Assembly (NCBI GenBank): GCA_934546725.1
Contig: CAKTED010000062.1
Coordinates: 1 to 7,639, forward strand
Reading direction: 5' to 3'
Source: an uncultured Oscillospiraceae bacterium
GTDB taxonomy: Bacteria > Bacillota > Clostridia > Oscillospirales > Oscillospiraceae
DNA: 7,639 nucleotides
Under the pieces are notes generated by a model that worked only from the letters and a program-made list of their open reading frames with translations, was not told the origin of the DNA and searched no databases. A program made the position numbers and the translations under genes. The first letter of the stretch is position 1. Every line of letters begins with the position of its first letter. This document shows positions 1 through 6,070 of this stretch, piece by piece.

Positions 1-16
1 CTGCGGATGACGGAAC

Positions 17-61
17 TCTGCGAGGCTGCCCGCATAACGGCTTCGCAGAAAAAGCTTTTTC
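17..61. other. Hairpin plus 14-bp palindrome, possible upstream terminator
   Basis: TCTGCGA at 17-23 is the exact reverse complement of TCGCAGA at 43-49, and GCC (28-30) can pair with GGC (39-41) inside the loop. The right arm runs directly into GAAAAAGCTTTTTC (48-61), a perfect 14-bp palindrome, and a T7 run follows at 72-78. This could be the terminator of a gene lying to the left, although the first T-run starts six bases after the stem, which is not ideal. One reading frame is open from base 1 to a TGA at 100-102 but shows no recognisable protein. I see no gene in 1-180. Confidence 0.35.
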
Positions 62-79
62 GACAGGCTGATTTTTTTA

Positions 80-108
80 TTGACACACACCTTATTTTAT
101 GATACTGT
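80..108 (+). promoter_or_regulatory. Sigma-A type promoter with extended -10
   Basis: A perfect TTGACA -35 box lies at 80-85. After a 17-base spacer comes TACTGT at 103-108, which keeps the most important -10 bases (first T, second A, last T) and is preceded by TG at 100-101, the extended -10 motif. The start of transcription would be near 114-116, giving a leader of about 110 bases before the GntR gene. It is the only strong promoter-like sequence before the + strand operon. Confidence 0.72.
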
Positions 109-128
109 ATTAACACAGCTATTACAGT
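104..128 (+). promoter_or_regulatory. Probable operator of the GntR regulator (inverted repeat)
   Basis: ACTGTA at 104-109 and TACAGT at 123-128 form a perfect 6-bp inverted repeat with a 13-base spacer. The left arm lies on the -10 element and the right arm just past the expected transcription start, so bound protein would block RNA polymerase. A second, nested near-palindrome, CTGTATTAACACAG (105-118, one mismatched pair), covers the same area. From memory, the Bacillus YtrA operator has a similar 6-13-6 layout (AGTGTA, 13 bases, TACACT). Autorepression by the adjacent GntR gene is inferred from this position. Confidence 0.6.
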
Positions 129-136
129 TCGCTCAT

Positions 137-163
137 GCCTGCCCGCTTTACAGCAAAGCAGGC
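137..163 (+). promoter_or_regulatory. Leader hairpin just before the leader-peptide ribosome site
   Basis: GCCTGC at 137-142 pairs with GCAGGC at 158-163. An alternative fold keeps GCCT/AGGC and adds GCTTT (145-149) with AAAGC (155-159). There is no T-run after it, so it is not a terminator. It ends directly before the AAAAGGAGGA ribosome site at 164-173, so it may stabilise the 5' end of the mRNA or set access to that site. Confidence 0.4.
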
Positions 164-180
164 AAAAGGAGGATTTTCAT

Positions 181-219
181 ATGGCAAAAAGCTTCAGCCG
201 CGCTGTTTTAAGGAGATGA
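181..219 (+). CDS. Putative 12-aa leader peptide
   Basis: ATG at 181 is preceded by AAAAGGAGG (164-172) at 8 bases, as good a ribosome site as any in the window. The frame reads MAKSFSRAVLRR and stops with TGA at 217-219. That stop lies between the ribosome site of the GntR gene (AAGGAG, 210-215) and its ATG at 226, so ribosomes finishing the peptide are placed to restart on the regulator. The peptide is short and basic with no recognised family. Its role, either translational coupling or attenuation in response to stalled ribosomes, is inferred. It could also be a chance ORF behind a duplicated ribosome site. Confidence 0.45.
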   Translation: MAKSFSRAVLRR

Positions 220-225
220 CAAAAT

Positions 226-600
226 ATGATAAGCATTAATTACCGGGATGGTCGTCCCATTTATGAGCAGGTCAGGGACGGAATATGCAGGCTTATCACG
301 AGCGGAGCAATAAAGGAGGACGAAAAGCTTCCATCCGTCAGAGAGCTCGCCTCTTCGCTGGCCATAAACCCAAATACCATACAGCGAGCCTATCGTGAGC
401 TTGAAAGCGAGGGCTACATCTACTCTGCGGCAGGGAAAGGCTCCTTCGCCACCCCGATTTCCGAAACGCGCGGCAGAAAGCAGGCCGAGCTGTGGGCCGC
501 GCTGGACAAAAACATTGAAGAGCTCCGCGAACTCGGCATAAGCCGCGAAGAGCTTATCGAACACATAAAAGGAGGCCTGGCAAATGATTCGGGCAAATAA
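226..600 (+). CDS. GntR family transcriptional regulator, YtrA subfamily
   Basis: This 124-aa protein is a DNA-binding repressor, probably controlling its own operon. Residues 7-78 form the winged helix-turn-helix typical of GntR proteins: PIYEQV at 11-16, LPSVRELA at 35-42, the recognition helix NPNTIQRAYRELE at 48-60, and the wing GYIYSAAGKGSF at 63-74. The remaining roughly 45 residues are a short helical tail, not a FadR, HutC or aminotransferase-like effector domain. That short tail defines the YtrA subfamily, whose members normally precede ABC transporter genes, as here. The start at 226 has AAGGAG (210-215) in front. The 3' end overlaps the ABC ATPase gene by 17 bases, which indicates translational coupling. 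YtrA of Bacillus responds to cell-wall-active antibiotics; the inducer here cannot be read from the sequence. Confidence 0.93.
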   Translation: MISINYRDGRPIYEQVRDGICRLITSGAIKEDEKLPSVRELASSLAINPNTIQRAYRELESEGYIYSAAGKGSFATPISETRGRKQAELWAALDKNIEELRELGISREELIEHIKGGLANDSGK

Positions 601-1477
601 TCTCACCAAGCGCTTTGATGACCGCGTCGCTCTCAATGATTTCTGCATAAATGTGCCAAAGGGCAGCGTTTACGGTCTTGTGGGGCCAAATGGCGCCGGA
701 AAATCCACCTTTCTCCGCCATACCGCGGGCATATACCGGCAGGACAGCGGAGAAATAAGCGTTGACGGGCAGCCAATTTTTGAAAACTCCGCCGTAAAAG
801 CAAAAATATCGTACATACCCGACGACCTTTTCTTCTTCATGCAGGCCACTCAGCGCGATATGATGAAGTTTTACCGCGGCATATATCCGAGCTTCAACTC
901 TGAACGTTATGAAAAGCTGCGCGAGGTCTTTGCCATCGACGAGAAAACTCCCCTCCGCAAATTTTCAAAGGGTATGCAGAAGCAGTCCGCTTTCTGGCTC
1001 AGTCTGTGCATGATGCCGGACATTCTGCTGCTCGACGAGCCGGTGGACGGTCTTGACCCGGTCATGCGCAGGCAGATATGGAGCCTCATCCTCTCCGACG
1101 TCGCCGAGCGCGGCACGACCGTTCTCGTTTCGTCACATAATCTCCGCGAGCTTGAGGACGTCTGTGACCACGTTGGCATAATGCATCATGGGCAGATGCT
1201 GCTTGAGCGTTCCCTTTCTGACATGCAGGGCTCGACCGTAAAGCTCCAGATCGTCCCGAACGATGCAGACCAGCTGCCGGAGGGTCTGGAAATACTGCAC
1301 GAGTCAAGCGCGGGACGCATGAAGACCCTTATCGTCCGCGGCACTCCGCAGGACGTTTCCGCGCAGGCCGCAGCAGCAGGCCCCATATATTACGAGCTTA
1401 TCCCGCTCACGCTTGAGGAAATATTCATCTATGAACTTGGAGGTGTGGACTATGCAGTCAACGAGATCATACTTTAA
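584..1477 (+). CDS. ABC transporter ATP-binding protein, YtrB-like
   Basis: This 297-aa cytoplasmic ATPase should power the permease encoded next to it. Visible motifs in order are Walker A GPNGAGKST (34-42), the signature FSKGMQKQ (127-134), Walker B DILLLDEP (146-153, catalytic Glu152), the D-loop GLDP (156-159) and the switch His185 in SSHNL. The Q-loop reads YIPDDL (77-82), with Asp where most ABC proteins have Gln, as I recall for GntR-linked relatives. Residues from about 215 form a divergent C-terminal domain typical of ABC-2 type exporters. The start at 584 follows AAAAGGAGG (567-575) at 8 bases and lies inside the end of the regulator gene. The substrate is unknown; relatives are linked to envelope antibiotic response. 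Confidence 0.92.
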   Translation: MIRANNLTKRFDDRVALNDFCINVPKGSVYGLVGPNGAGKSTFLRHTAGIYRQDSGEISVDGQPIFENSAVKAKISYIPDDLFFFMQATQRDMMKFYRGIYPSFNSERYEKLREVFAIDEKTPLRKFSKGMQKQSAFWLSLCMMPDILLLDEPVDGLDPVMRRQIWSLILSDVAERGTTVLVSSHNLRELEDVCDHVGIMHHGQMLLERSLSDMQGSTVKLQIVPNDADQLPEGLEILHESSAGRMKTLIVRGTPQDVSAQAAAAGPIYYELIPLTLEEIFIYELGGVDYAVNEIIL

Positions 1478-3281
1478 CCCCACGCTTTTCTGCAAAACCA
1501 TGCGCCGCTACTGGCCGATGTGGGCCAGCTACCTTGCCATATGGCTGCTGATACTCGCCACATACACCTCGAGCATCGCGCAGAACAGCTGGCAGTACGC
1601 CGTAAATATTTTGGAGCTTACCGTCACCGGCGGCGCCATCATCTCGCTTGTCGCGTGCTGCCTTGCCGCAATGTTCGTCTATTCCTGGATGTATAACTCC
1701 CGCAGTGCCGGAGCGTACTCCGCTCTGCCGCTTAAGCGCGAGGGACTTTTTCTCTCCACCGGTCTTGCGGGCATAGCTCCGCTTATCGCTTCAAATCTTC
1801 TTGCGTCGCTTGCCGCCTGGGGAGTCGGGCTTGCATACGGGCAGAACTATATATCCATTCTCATGCAGAGCTTTGCGATGATCAGCCTTTTCTGCCTGCT
1901 TTTCTACGGTCTTGCAACCTTCTGCGCAGTTCTTACCGGCCATGTTTTTGTGCTTCCGGCCATATACGTTATCTTCAACTTCCTCGTTTACGTCGTCGAA
2001 TCGCTCACCTACACGCTTATGGAGCTGTTCGTCTTCGGTGCAGAGACAGGAGCCACGCAGCTTAACGTTCTCTCGCCTCCGGTTCAGATACTCAGCCGCG
2101 TTGGCTTTGCCATAAACTATGGAAACGGAGCCTTCCTGAGCTGGAAGATGGCGATAATTTACGCCGTTGTGGGCATACTTCTTTCCGTGGCGGCGCTCTT
2201 CATATTCCGCCGCAGAAAAATGGAGACCGCCTCCGACGTTGTTGCCGTTCGCGTTCTGAGACCGGTATTCAAATATTGCCTGTGCTTCGGCTGCGCCCTT
2301 GTTCTCGGCATAGGCATTTACATTCTTGTCTTCACCAATTTCAGCTTCGTTACCCCAGGCAGCGCTCCGCTGTATGTCTGCATAAGCATGCTCATCGGCG
2401 GGCTTATCGGTCTCGTCGCGGCGGAAATGCTCCTCAAAAAATCCTTCCGCGTTTTCAAAACCGTATGGAAGGGTGCGCTCGTTTCATCAGCCGTCATAAT
2501 CCTCTTCGTCGTCAGCATAAACTGCGATCTTTTCGGCTACGAAACAAGAGTACCCGACGCCGAAAGCGTGAGCAGCGTTTACTACGACGTTTACGGCACC
2601 GGCATCACCTTTGAGGATGCCGACGGGATATCTGCCGTTACCGACATTCACCGGCAGATAGTTGAAAACCGCAGTGAGCTTCAGGCGCGGCTGGAGGATT
2701 TTGAACGCCCGATGACCATTGATGCCTCCGCCCATGTTCCGGACGAACGGTATCGCTTCACCTTGCGTATCAATTATCTTTTGAAAAACGGCAAATCTCT
2801 CGTGCGCAGCTATGAGCTTGTTTACGATCCAGCCGACGAGCTTACCACATCGATTTTTGCTCTGGCAAACAGCCCCTCCGCGATCCTTTCGCAGATAAAC
2901 AGGCTCGATTTTGACAATATCGACGGCGCTTATGTATACGGATGGTATCCTTCTGAAGATGACAACGGCGATATCATATCAAACAATATAAACCGCGATT
3001 TTTCCGGCAGCGAGGCGCTGGAGCTTCTTCAGGACGCGATAATACCTGACGCGGCGGACGGCTCCCTGCTCTCCGTCGGTGTTAGCGGCAACAGCTCCGA
3101 CAAAGTTTACTGCTTCATTGAAATCAGAAGCCACACGCCCGTTCTGCGCGGCGAGGAGATCGTTGACTATAACTTCAATTATGTTGATCTGTATCTTTAT
3201 GACACCTCATCTGACACCTTTGCAGCTCTCTGCGAATATTTTCCCGAGCTTATAAATATTGCGCAAAGCGCCGATAAGTGA
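1452..3281 (+). CDS. ABC-2 type permease with large C-terminal extracytoplasmic domain
   Basis: This membrane subunit of about 609 aa is the likely partner of the preceding ATPase. I place the start at ATG 1452, eight bases after GGAGG (1439-1443). An in-frame ATG at 1413 lies 39 bases upstream but has no comparable site. The gene overlaps the ATPase gene by 26 bases. Hydrophobic segments lie near residues 24-42, 58-80, 98-128, 134-164, 166-196, 232-252, 273-296, 306-327 and 340-356, so roughly eight to ten helices. SAGAYSALPLKREGLF (85-100) matches the cytoplasmic loop common in GntR-linked ABC-2 permeases. Residues 357-609 are soluble and most likely outside the membrane, and include a LKNGKSLVRSYEL segment. 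This domain resembles what I remember as DUF6449, but that needs a profile search. The protein probably works as a homodimer. The substrate is unknown. Confidence 0.82.
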   Translation: MQSTRSYFNPTLFCKTMRRYWPMWASYLAIWLLILATYTSSIAQNSWQYAVNILELTVTGGAIISLVACCLAAMFVYSWMYNSRSAGAYSALPLKREGLFLSTGLAGIAPLIASNLLASLAAWGVGLAYGQNYISILMQSFAMISLFCLLFYGLATFCAVLTGHVFVLPAIYVIFNFLVYVVESLTYTLMELFVFGAETGATQLNVLSPPVQILSRVGFAINYGNGAFLSWKMAIIYAVVGILLSVAALFIFRRRKMETASDVVAVRVLRPVFKYCLCFGCALVLGIGIYILVFTNFSFVTPGSAPLYVCISMLIGGLIGLVAAEMLLKKSFRVFKTVWKGALVSSAVIILFVVSINCDLFGYETRVPDAESVSSVYYDVYGTGITFEDADGISAVTDIHRQIVENRSELQARLEDFERPMTIDASAHVPDERYRFTLRINYLLKNGKSLVRSYELVYDPADELTTSIFALANSPSAILSQINRLDFDNIDGAYVYGWYPSEDDNGDIISNNINRDFSGSEALELLQDAIIPDAADGSLLSVGVSGNSSDKVYCFIEIRSHTPVLRGEEIVDYNFNYVDLYLYDTSSDTFAALCEYFPELINIAQSADK

Positions 3282-3287
3282 TACAAT
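3259..3287 (+). promoter_or_regulatory. Possible internal promoter for the two distal genes
   Basis: TGATACAAT at 3279-3287 is an extended -10 element (TG, one base, then TACAAT, five of six consensus bases). Exactly 17 bases upstream of the hexamer lies TTGCGC (3259-3264), a half-matching -35 box. The TGA of the -10 extension is also the permease stop codon. A transcript would start near 3293, about 38 bases before the next ATG, inside the only appreciable gap (49 bases) in the operon. The weak -35 keeps this tentative. Confidence 0.42.
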
Positions 3288-3330
3288 ACGGACAGAACAT
3301 CAAAGCTTTAAACGAGGAGGTGCAGGGCAG

Positions 3331-4515
3331 ATGAAGACAAGGCTCAAAATATACATCATCGCGGTCATAATAAGCGCCGCCATTGCCGTTATTATCGCCC
3401 TGCCCGCCTCGGCCGCAAACATATATTTCACATCGGTGAACAATATTCTCATGCCGCTCAGAGACGATACCATGCCCATAAGCTATAATGGAGCCATGTA
3501 TATCCCCTATTCTGTTTTCAATTCCACCGAGCTTGGCACATATGCCATATATTCAAGCTCCGCTCAGGCCGTTACCGTTTTCGGCGACGGCGCGCAGCTG
3601 ATATACAGCCTGCGCAGCGGAACGACGTACGATAATATCGGCGTCAAGTACAATTACAGAGCCGTTTACATGAACGGGCGAATATATATCCCAATAGCCT
3701 TTACCTGCCGCTACTTCGAGATAAACTATTCCACGATATACGGCAACGAATACGGCACCATCATACGCATGACCGTCGGCGACGCACTGGATGACGACAC
3801 CTTTTCCGCCGCCGCATCGACCCTTATGAAAAGCAGGCTCAACGATTATCTCAGCTCGCTTGAAACGCCGTCTCCATCGCCGTCCGCCGTTCCAACAGCT
3901 ACGCCCGCGGTAACGCCTTCTCCGGCTTCGTCACCCAGGCCTTCTGACGACGGGTCTCAGAGCTCTCCGGCGCCGGATTTTTCGGATGTTGACGTTTATC
4001 TTTCGTTCTTCGGCATAGACGCCGAATATACCCCCAGGATACTTGACAGTCTTGCTCAGCGCTCATATACTGCGTGCTTTTTCCTTACGGCAGAGGACAT
4101 TTCGGCATACCCCGATATTGTCCGGCGCATAAGCGCTTCCGGACATTCAACAGGCATTGTGTGCTCCGAAAGCATCAGCGCTGATTATAATAACGCCATG
4201 CGGCTTCTTTTCGACGCGGCGCAAACCTCCGCATTTATTGCCGCCTCAAGTTACTCCGGTTCACGCGACGAACAGGCCCAAAGCTTTTCGGACGCTGGTC
4301 TTGCATATTACTGCAACGCCTCCGATGCCAGCTCTCTCTCCCTCAGTTCCTGCCGCAGCCGCCTTGATAAGGCGGGCAGGCGTATAGATTTCATTTTTTC
4401 ATGCAACGGCAGCACCGCAGAGCGTCTTTCTTCCCTGCTGCGGCTCCTGCAAGATGGAAAATACAATGTTTCACGCCTTAACGAGATAAACGCAGGCGGA
4501 AAAGCTGGAGGTTAA
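3331..4515 (+). CDS. Secreted copper-amine-oxidase-like stalk plus catalytically degenerate NodB domain
   Basis: This 394-aa exported protein starts at ATG 3331, ten bases after AGGAGG (3315-3320). An earlier in-frame ATG at 3259 lacks a site and lies in the permease gene. Residues 1-28 are a signal peptide ending in LPASA. Residues 30-150 contain two half-repeats (ISYNGAMYIPYSVF, AVYMNGRIYIPIAF) like the copper amine oxidase N-terminal stalk domain. Residues 179-216 are a Pro/Ser/Thr linker. Residues 220-391 align by pattern to NodB polysaccharide deacetylases (VYLSF, EYTPRILDSLAQRS, ACFFLTAEDISAYPDIVRRISASGH), but every active-site motif is lost. TFDDGP is SFFGID (225-230), the HxxxH metal site is VCSES (277-281), and RPPYGS is ASSYSGS. 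It probably binds cell-wall glycans without cleaving acetyl groups, which is inference. Confidence 0.72.
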   Translation: MKTRLKIYIIAVIISAAIAVIIALPASAANIYFTSVNNILMPLRDDTMPISYNGAMYIPYSVFNSTELGTYAIYSSSAQAVTVFGDGAQLIYSLRSGTTYDNIGVKYNYRAVYMNGRIYIPIAFTCRYFEINYSTIYGNEYGTIIRMTVGDALDDDTFSAAASTLMKSRLNDYLSSLETPSPSPSAVPTATPAVTPSPASSPRPSDDGSQSSPAPDFSDVDVYLSFFGIDAEYTPRILDSLAQRSYTACFFLTAEDISAYPDIVRRISASGHSTGIVCSESISADYNNAMRLLFDAAQTSAFIAASSYSGSRDEQAQSFSDAGLAYYCNASDASSLSLSSCRSRLDKAGRRIDFIFSCNGSTAERLSSLLRLLQDGKYNVSRLNEINAGGKAGG

Positions 4516-4519
4516 ATAC

Positions 4520-5257
4520 ATGTCAAAAGATATTAAAGCCATTGTTTTAGCTGCCGGTCAGGGCAAGCGCCTTGGCTCCGGCGAGGCCGGGATCCCGAAG
4601 GTCATGCGTATGGCGGGCGGCAAGCCGCTTCTGGGGCACGTCCTTGATAAGCTTTCGTTCATTCCGCCGGAGGACAGCATTATCATCGTCGGCTATATGA
4701 AGGAGCAGGTAATGGACGCCTTCCCGGCGTACCGCTTTGCCGAGCAGAAGGAGCAGCTTGGCACCGGCCACGCCGTAAGCATGGCGCGCCCGCTGCTGGA
4801 GGGCTTTAACGGCTCCGTGCTTGTCTGCTGCGGCGATATGCCGCTCATCTCCCGCGAAACATACGAGGCCCTGCGCGACGAGCATCTTTCAAGCGGAGCC
4901 GACTGTACAATTCTCAGCGGCATATATGACGAGAAGAAATCCTATGGCCGCATAATCCGCGCCGCCGACGGCAGCTTTGAGCGCATCGTCGAGCAGAAGG
5001 ACTGCACCCCCGAGGAGGACGCCGTGCGCGAATACAACAGCGGCGTTTACATGTTCTCCGCCCCCGCCCTGCTCAGCAGTCTTGACAGTCTCAGCTGCAA
5101 TAACGCGCAGCATGAATTTTACCTTACCGATGTTCCCGCCATAATTCTTTCACGCGGTGGAAAGATCAGTCTCTGCCGCCGCGAGCTGAACGATGAGCTC
5201 ATCGGCGTAATCACCCGCGAGGAGCTTGAGCTCGTCGACAGGCTGCTCAGAGGCTGA
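4520..5257 (+). CDS. glmU: GlmU-type nucleotidyltransferase, single pyrophosphorylase domain
   Basis: This 245-aa cytoplasmic protein matches the N-terminal half of GlmU, which makes UDP-GlcNAc from UTP and GlcNAc-1-phosphate for peptidoglycan. Motifs are VLAAGQGKRLGSG (9-21), PKV (26-28), QLGTGHAV (80-86 region), CGDMPLI (104-110, Asp106 being the expected metal ligand), YGRIIR (142-147), IVEQKD (156-161), NSGVY (173-177) and NNAQHEFYLTD (194-204). The left-handed beta-helix acetyltransferase half (about 200 residues) is missing; a terminator follows at once. The usual GVN motif near the domain end is GVI (229-231), losing the Asn that binds metal in E. coli GlmU. The start follows GGAGG (4507-4511) at 8 bases, only 4 bases after the previous stop. 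It may use another sugar phosphate. Confidence 0.85.
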   Translation: MSKDIKAIVLAAGQGKRLGSGEAGIPKVMRMAGGKPLLGHVLDKLSFIPPEDSIIIVGYMKEQVMDAFPAYRFAEQKEQLGTGHAVSMARPLLEGFNGSVLVCCGDMPLISRETYEALRDEHLSSGADCTILSGIYDEKKSYGRIIRAADGSFERIVEQKDCTPEEDAVREYNSGVYMFSAPALLSSLDSLSCNNAQHEFYLTDVPAIILSRGGKISLCRRELNDELIGVITREELELVDRLLRG

Positions 5258-5272
5258 TAATTTTCACAGAGC

Positions 5273-5320
5273 AAAAATTTGCCCCTGCGTTCCGCTTTAC
5301 TGGAACGCAGGGGCATTTTT
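5273..5320. terminator. Bidirectional intrinsic terminator between convergent operons
   Basis: TGCCCCTGCGTTCC (5280-5293) and GGAACGCAGGGGCA (5302-5315) form a perfect 14-bp stem with an 8-base loop. T5 follows at 5316-5320 on the + strand, and AAAAATT (5273-5279) gives a matching T-run on the - strand. It sits 22 bases after the GlmU-type gene stop and 9 bases beyond the tcdA stop, so it serves both. Confidence 0.93.
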
Positions 5321-5324
5321 CATA

Positions 5325-6044
5325 TCAGACCCGGATACCCGCTATTGTCCTTACAACCTCGCCCGCCAGCATCAGCCCGGCGCAGGACGGCACCCAGGAG
5401 GTGCTGCCCGGTATGCTCCTGCGACCCGGAGGCGGAGTCTCAAGAGCTGTGGGGCTGCGCGGCTCCTCCGGACTGAAGAGCACCTTATGATGCTCTATCC
5501 CCCGGCTTTTCAGCTCTCTTCTCATTACGCGCGCCAGCGGACAGTTATACGTTTTGGATATGTCGCATATTTCAAATTTCGTCGGATCGAGCTTATTGCC
5601 TGTTCCCATGGCAGAGATTATCGGTATCCTTCGCGCCATTGCGCTTTCGATCAGATCAAGCTTGCAGGAAACAAGGTCTATCGCGTCTATTATATAGTCA
5701 TACTGAGCATCAAAAAAGCTTTCGCGTGTTTCGGCGCTGTAAAGCTCCGCTATCGCCCGTACCTCGGCATTGGGGTTAATATCCCTCGCCCGTTCAGCCA
5801 TCACCTCGGCCTTTTTTCTCCCGACCGTGGACGACAGCGCTATCAGCTGCCTGTTTATGTTGCTTACGCCCACGACGTCGTTATCAACGAAGGTGAGCCG
5901 CCCCACTCCCGCTCTTACAAGCGCCTCGGCCGCAAAGCTGCCAACGCCGCCTATTCCAAAAACCGCCACATGCGCCTCTGCAAGCCTTTTTATCGCTGCC
6001 TCTCCGAGCAGCATTTCCTCACGAATAAAGCGTTCATTTACCAT
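5325..6044 (-). CDS. tcdA: tRNA threonylcarbamoyladenosine dehydratase TcdA (ThiF/MoeB/E1-like)
   Basis: This 239-aa ATP-dependent enzyme is expected to dehydrate t6A37 of ANN-decoding tRNAs to the cyclic form ct6A. Its ThiF/E1 fold is shown by GIGGVGSFAAEALVRAG (30-46), VDNDVVGVSNINRQ (53-66), DAID (120-123) and SAMGTGNKLDP (144-154). The family-specific stretches CPLARVMRRELKSRGI (168-183) and PGSTSWVPSCAGLMLAGEVV (212-231) separate TcdA from ThiF and MoeB. I choose the start at 6044 because AAGGAG (complement of 6053-6058) precedes it by 8 bases. The in-frame ATG at 6089 lies in a hairpin without a site. Length is near normal for the short form of the family. It lies downstream of the parvulin gene on the same strand. 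Confidence 0.92.
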   Translation of the reverse strand: MVNERFIREEMLLGEAAIKRLAEAHVAVFGIGGVGSFAAEALVRAGVGRLTFVDNDVVGVSNINRQLIALSSTVGRKKAEVMAERARDINPNAEVRAIAELYSAETRESFFDAQYDYIIDAIDLVSCKLDLIESAMARRIPIISAMGTGNKLDPTKFEICDISKTYNCPLARVMRRELKSRGIEHHKVLFSPEEPRSPTALETPPPGRRSIPGSTSWVPSCAGLMLAGEVVRTIAGIRV

Positions 6045-6049
6045 AGTAT

Positions 6050-6070
6050 CCGCTCCTTGGGAAAAGGCGG
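6050..6070 (-). promoter_or_regulatory. tcdA: Alternative hairpin that could hide the tcdA ribosome site
   Basis: On the - strand the 3' arm of the preceding hairpin, CCGCCTTT (6070-6063), can instead pair with AAGGAGCGG (6058-6050), which holds the tcdA Shine-Dalgarno sequence. The pairing gives eight pairs including one G-U, one bulged A and a 4-base loop. The two folds exclude each other. Whether the switch is used is inference. Confidence 0.35.

Noticed and set aside
1..102. Frame open from base 1 to TGA 100-102, possible tail of an upstream gene
   Set aside because: The 33 codons show no recognisable end of a protein, and the frame runs through a hairpin, a T-run and the -35 box; more likely non-coding.
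208..648. A 146-codon - strand open frame over the GntR gene
   Set aside because: It is antisense to a textbook GntR regulator and to the start of the ATPase, with no motif of its own.
1413..1451. Upstream ATG start for the permease
   Set aside because: No Shine-Dalgarno sequence; ATG 1452 has GGAGG at 8 bases.
3259..3330. Upstream ATG start for the secreted protein
   Set aside because: It would put 24 hydrophilic residues before the signal peptide and has no ribosome site, whereas ATG 3331 has AGGAGG at ten bases.
3865..3990. Pro/Ser/Thr-rich stretch considered as a DNA repeat
   Set aside because: The bases do not form regular repeat units; it is a low-complexity protein linker between two domains.
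5325..5520. Possible frameshift in the C-terminal part of tcdA (PPPGRRSIPGS region)
   Set aside because: The frame continues into the conserved GSTSWVPSCAGLMLAGEVV block in phase, so the gene is intact.
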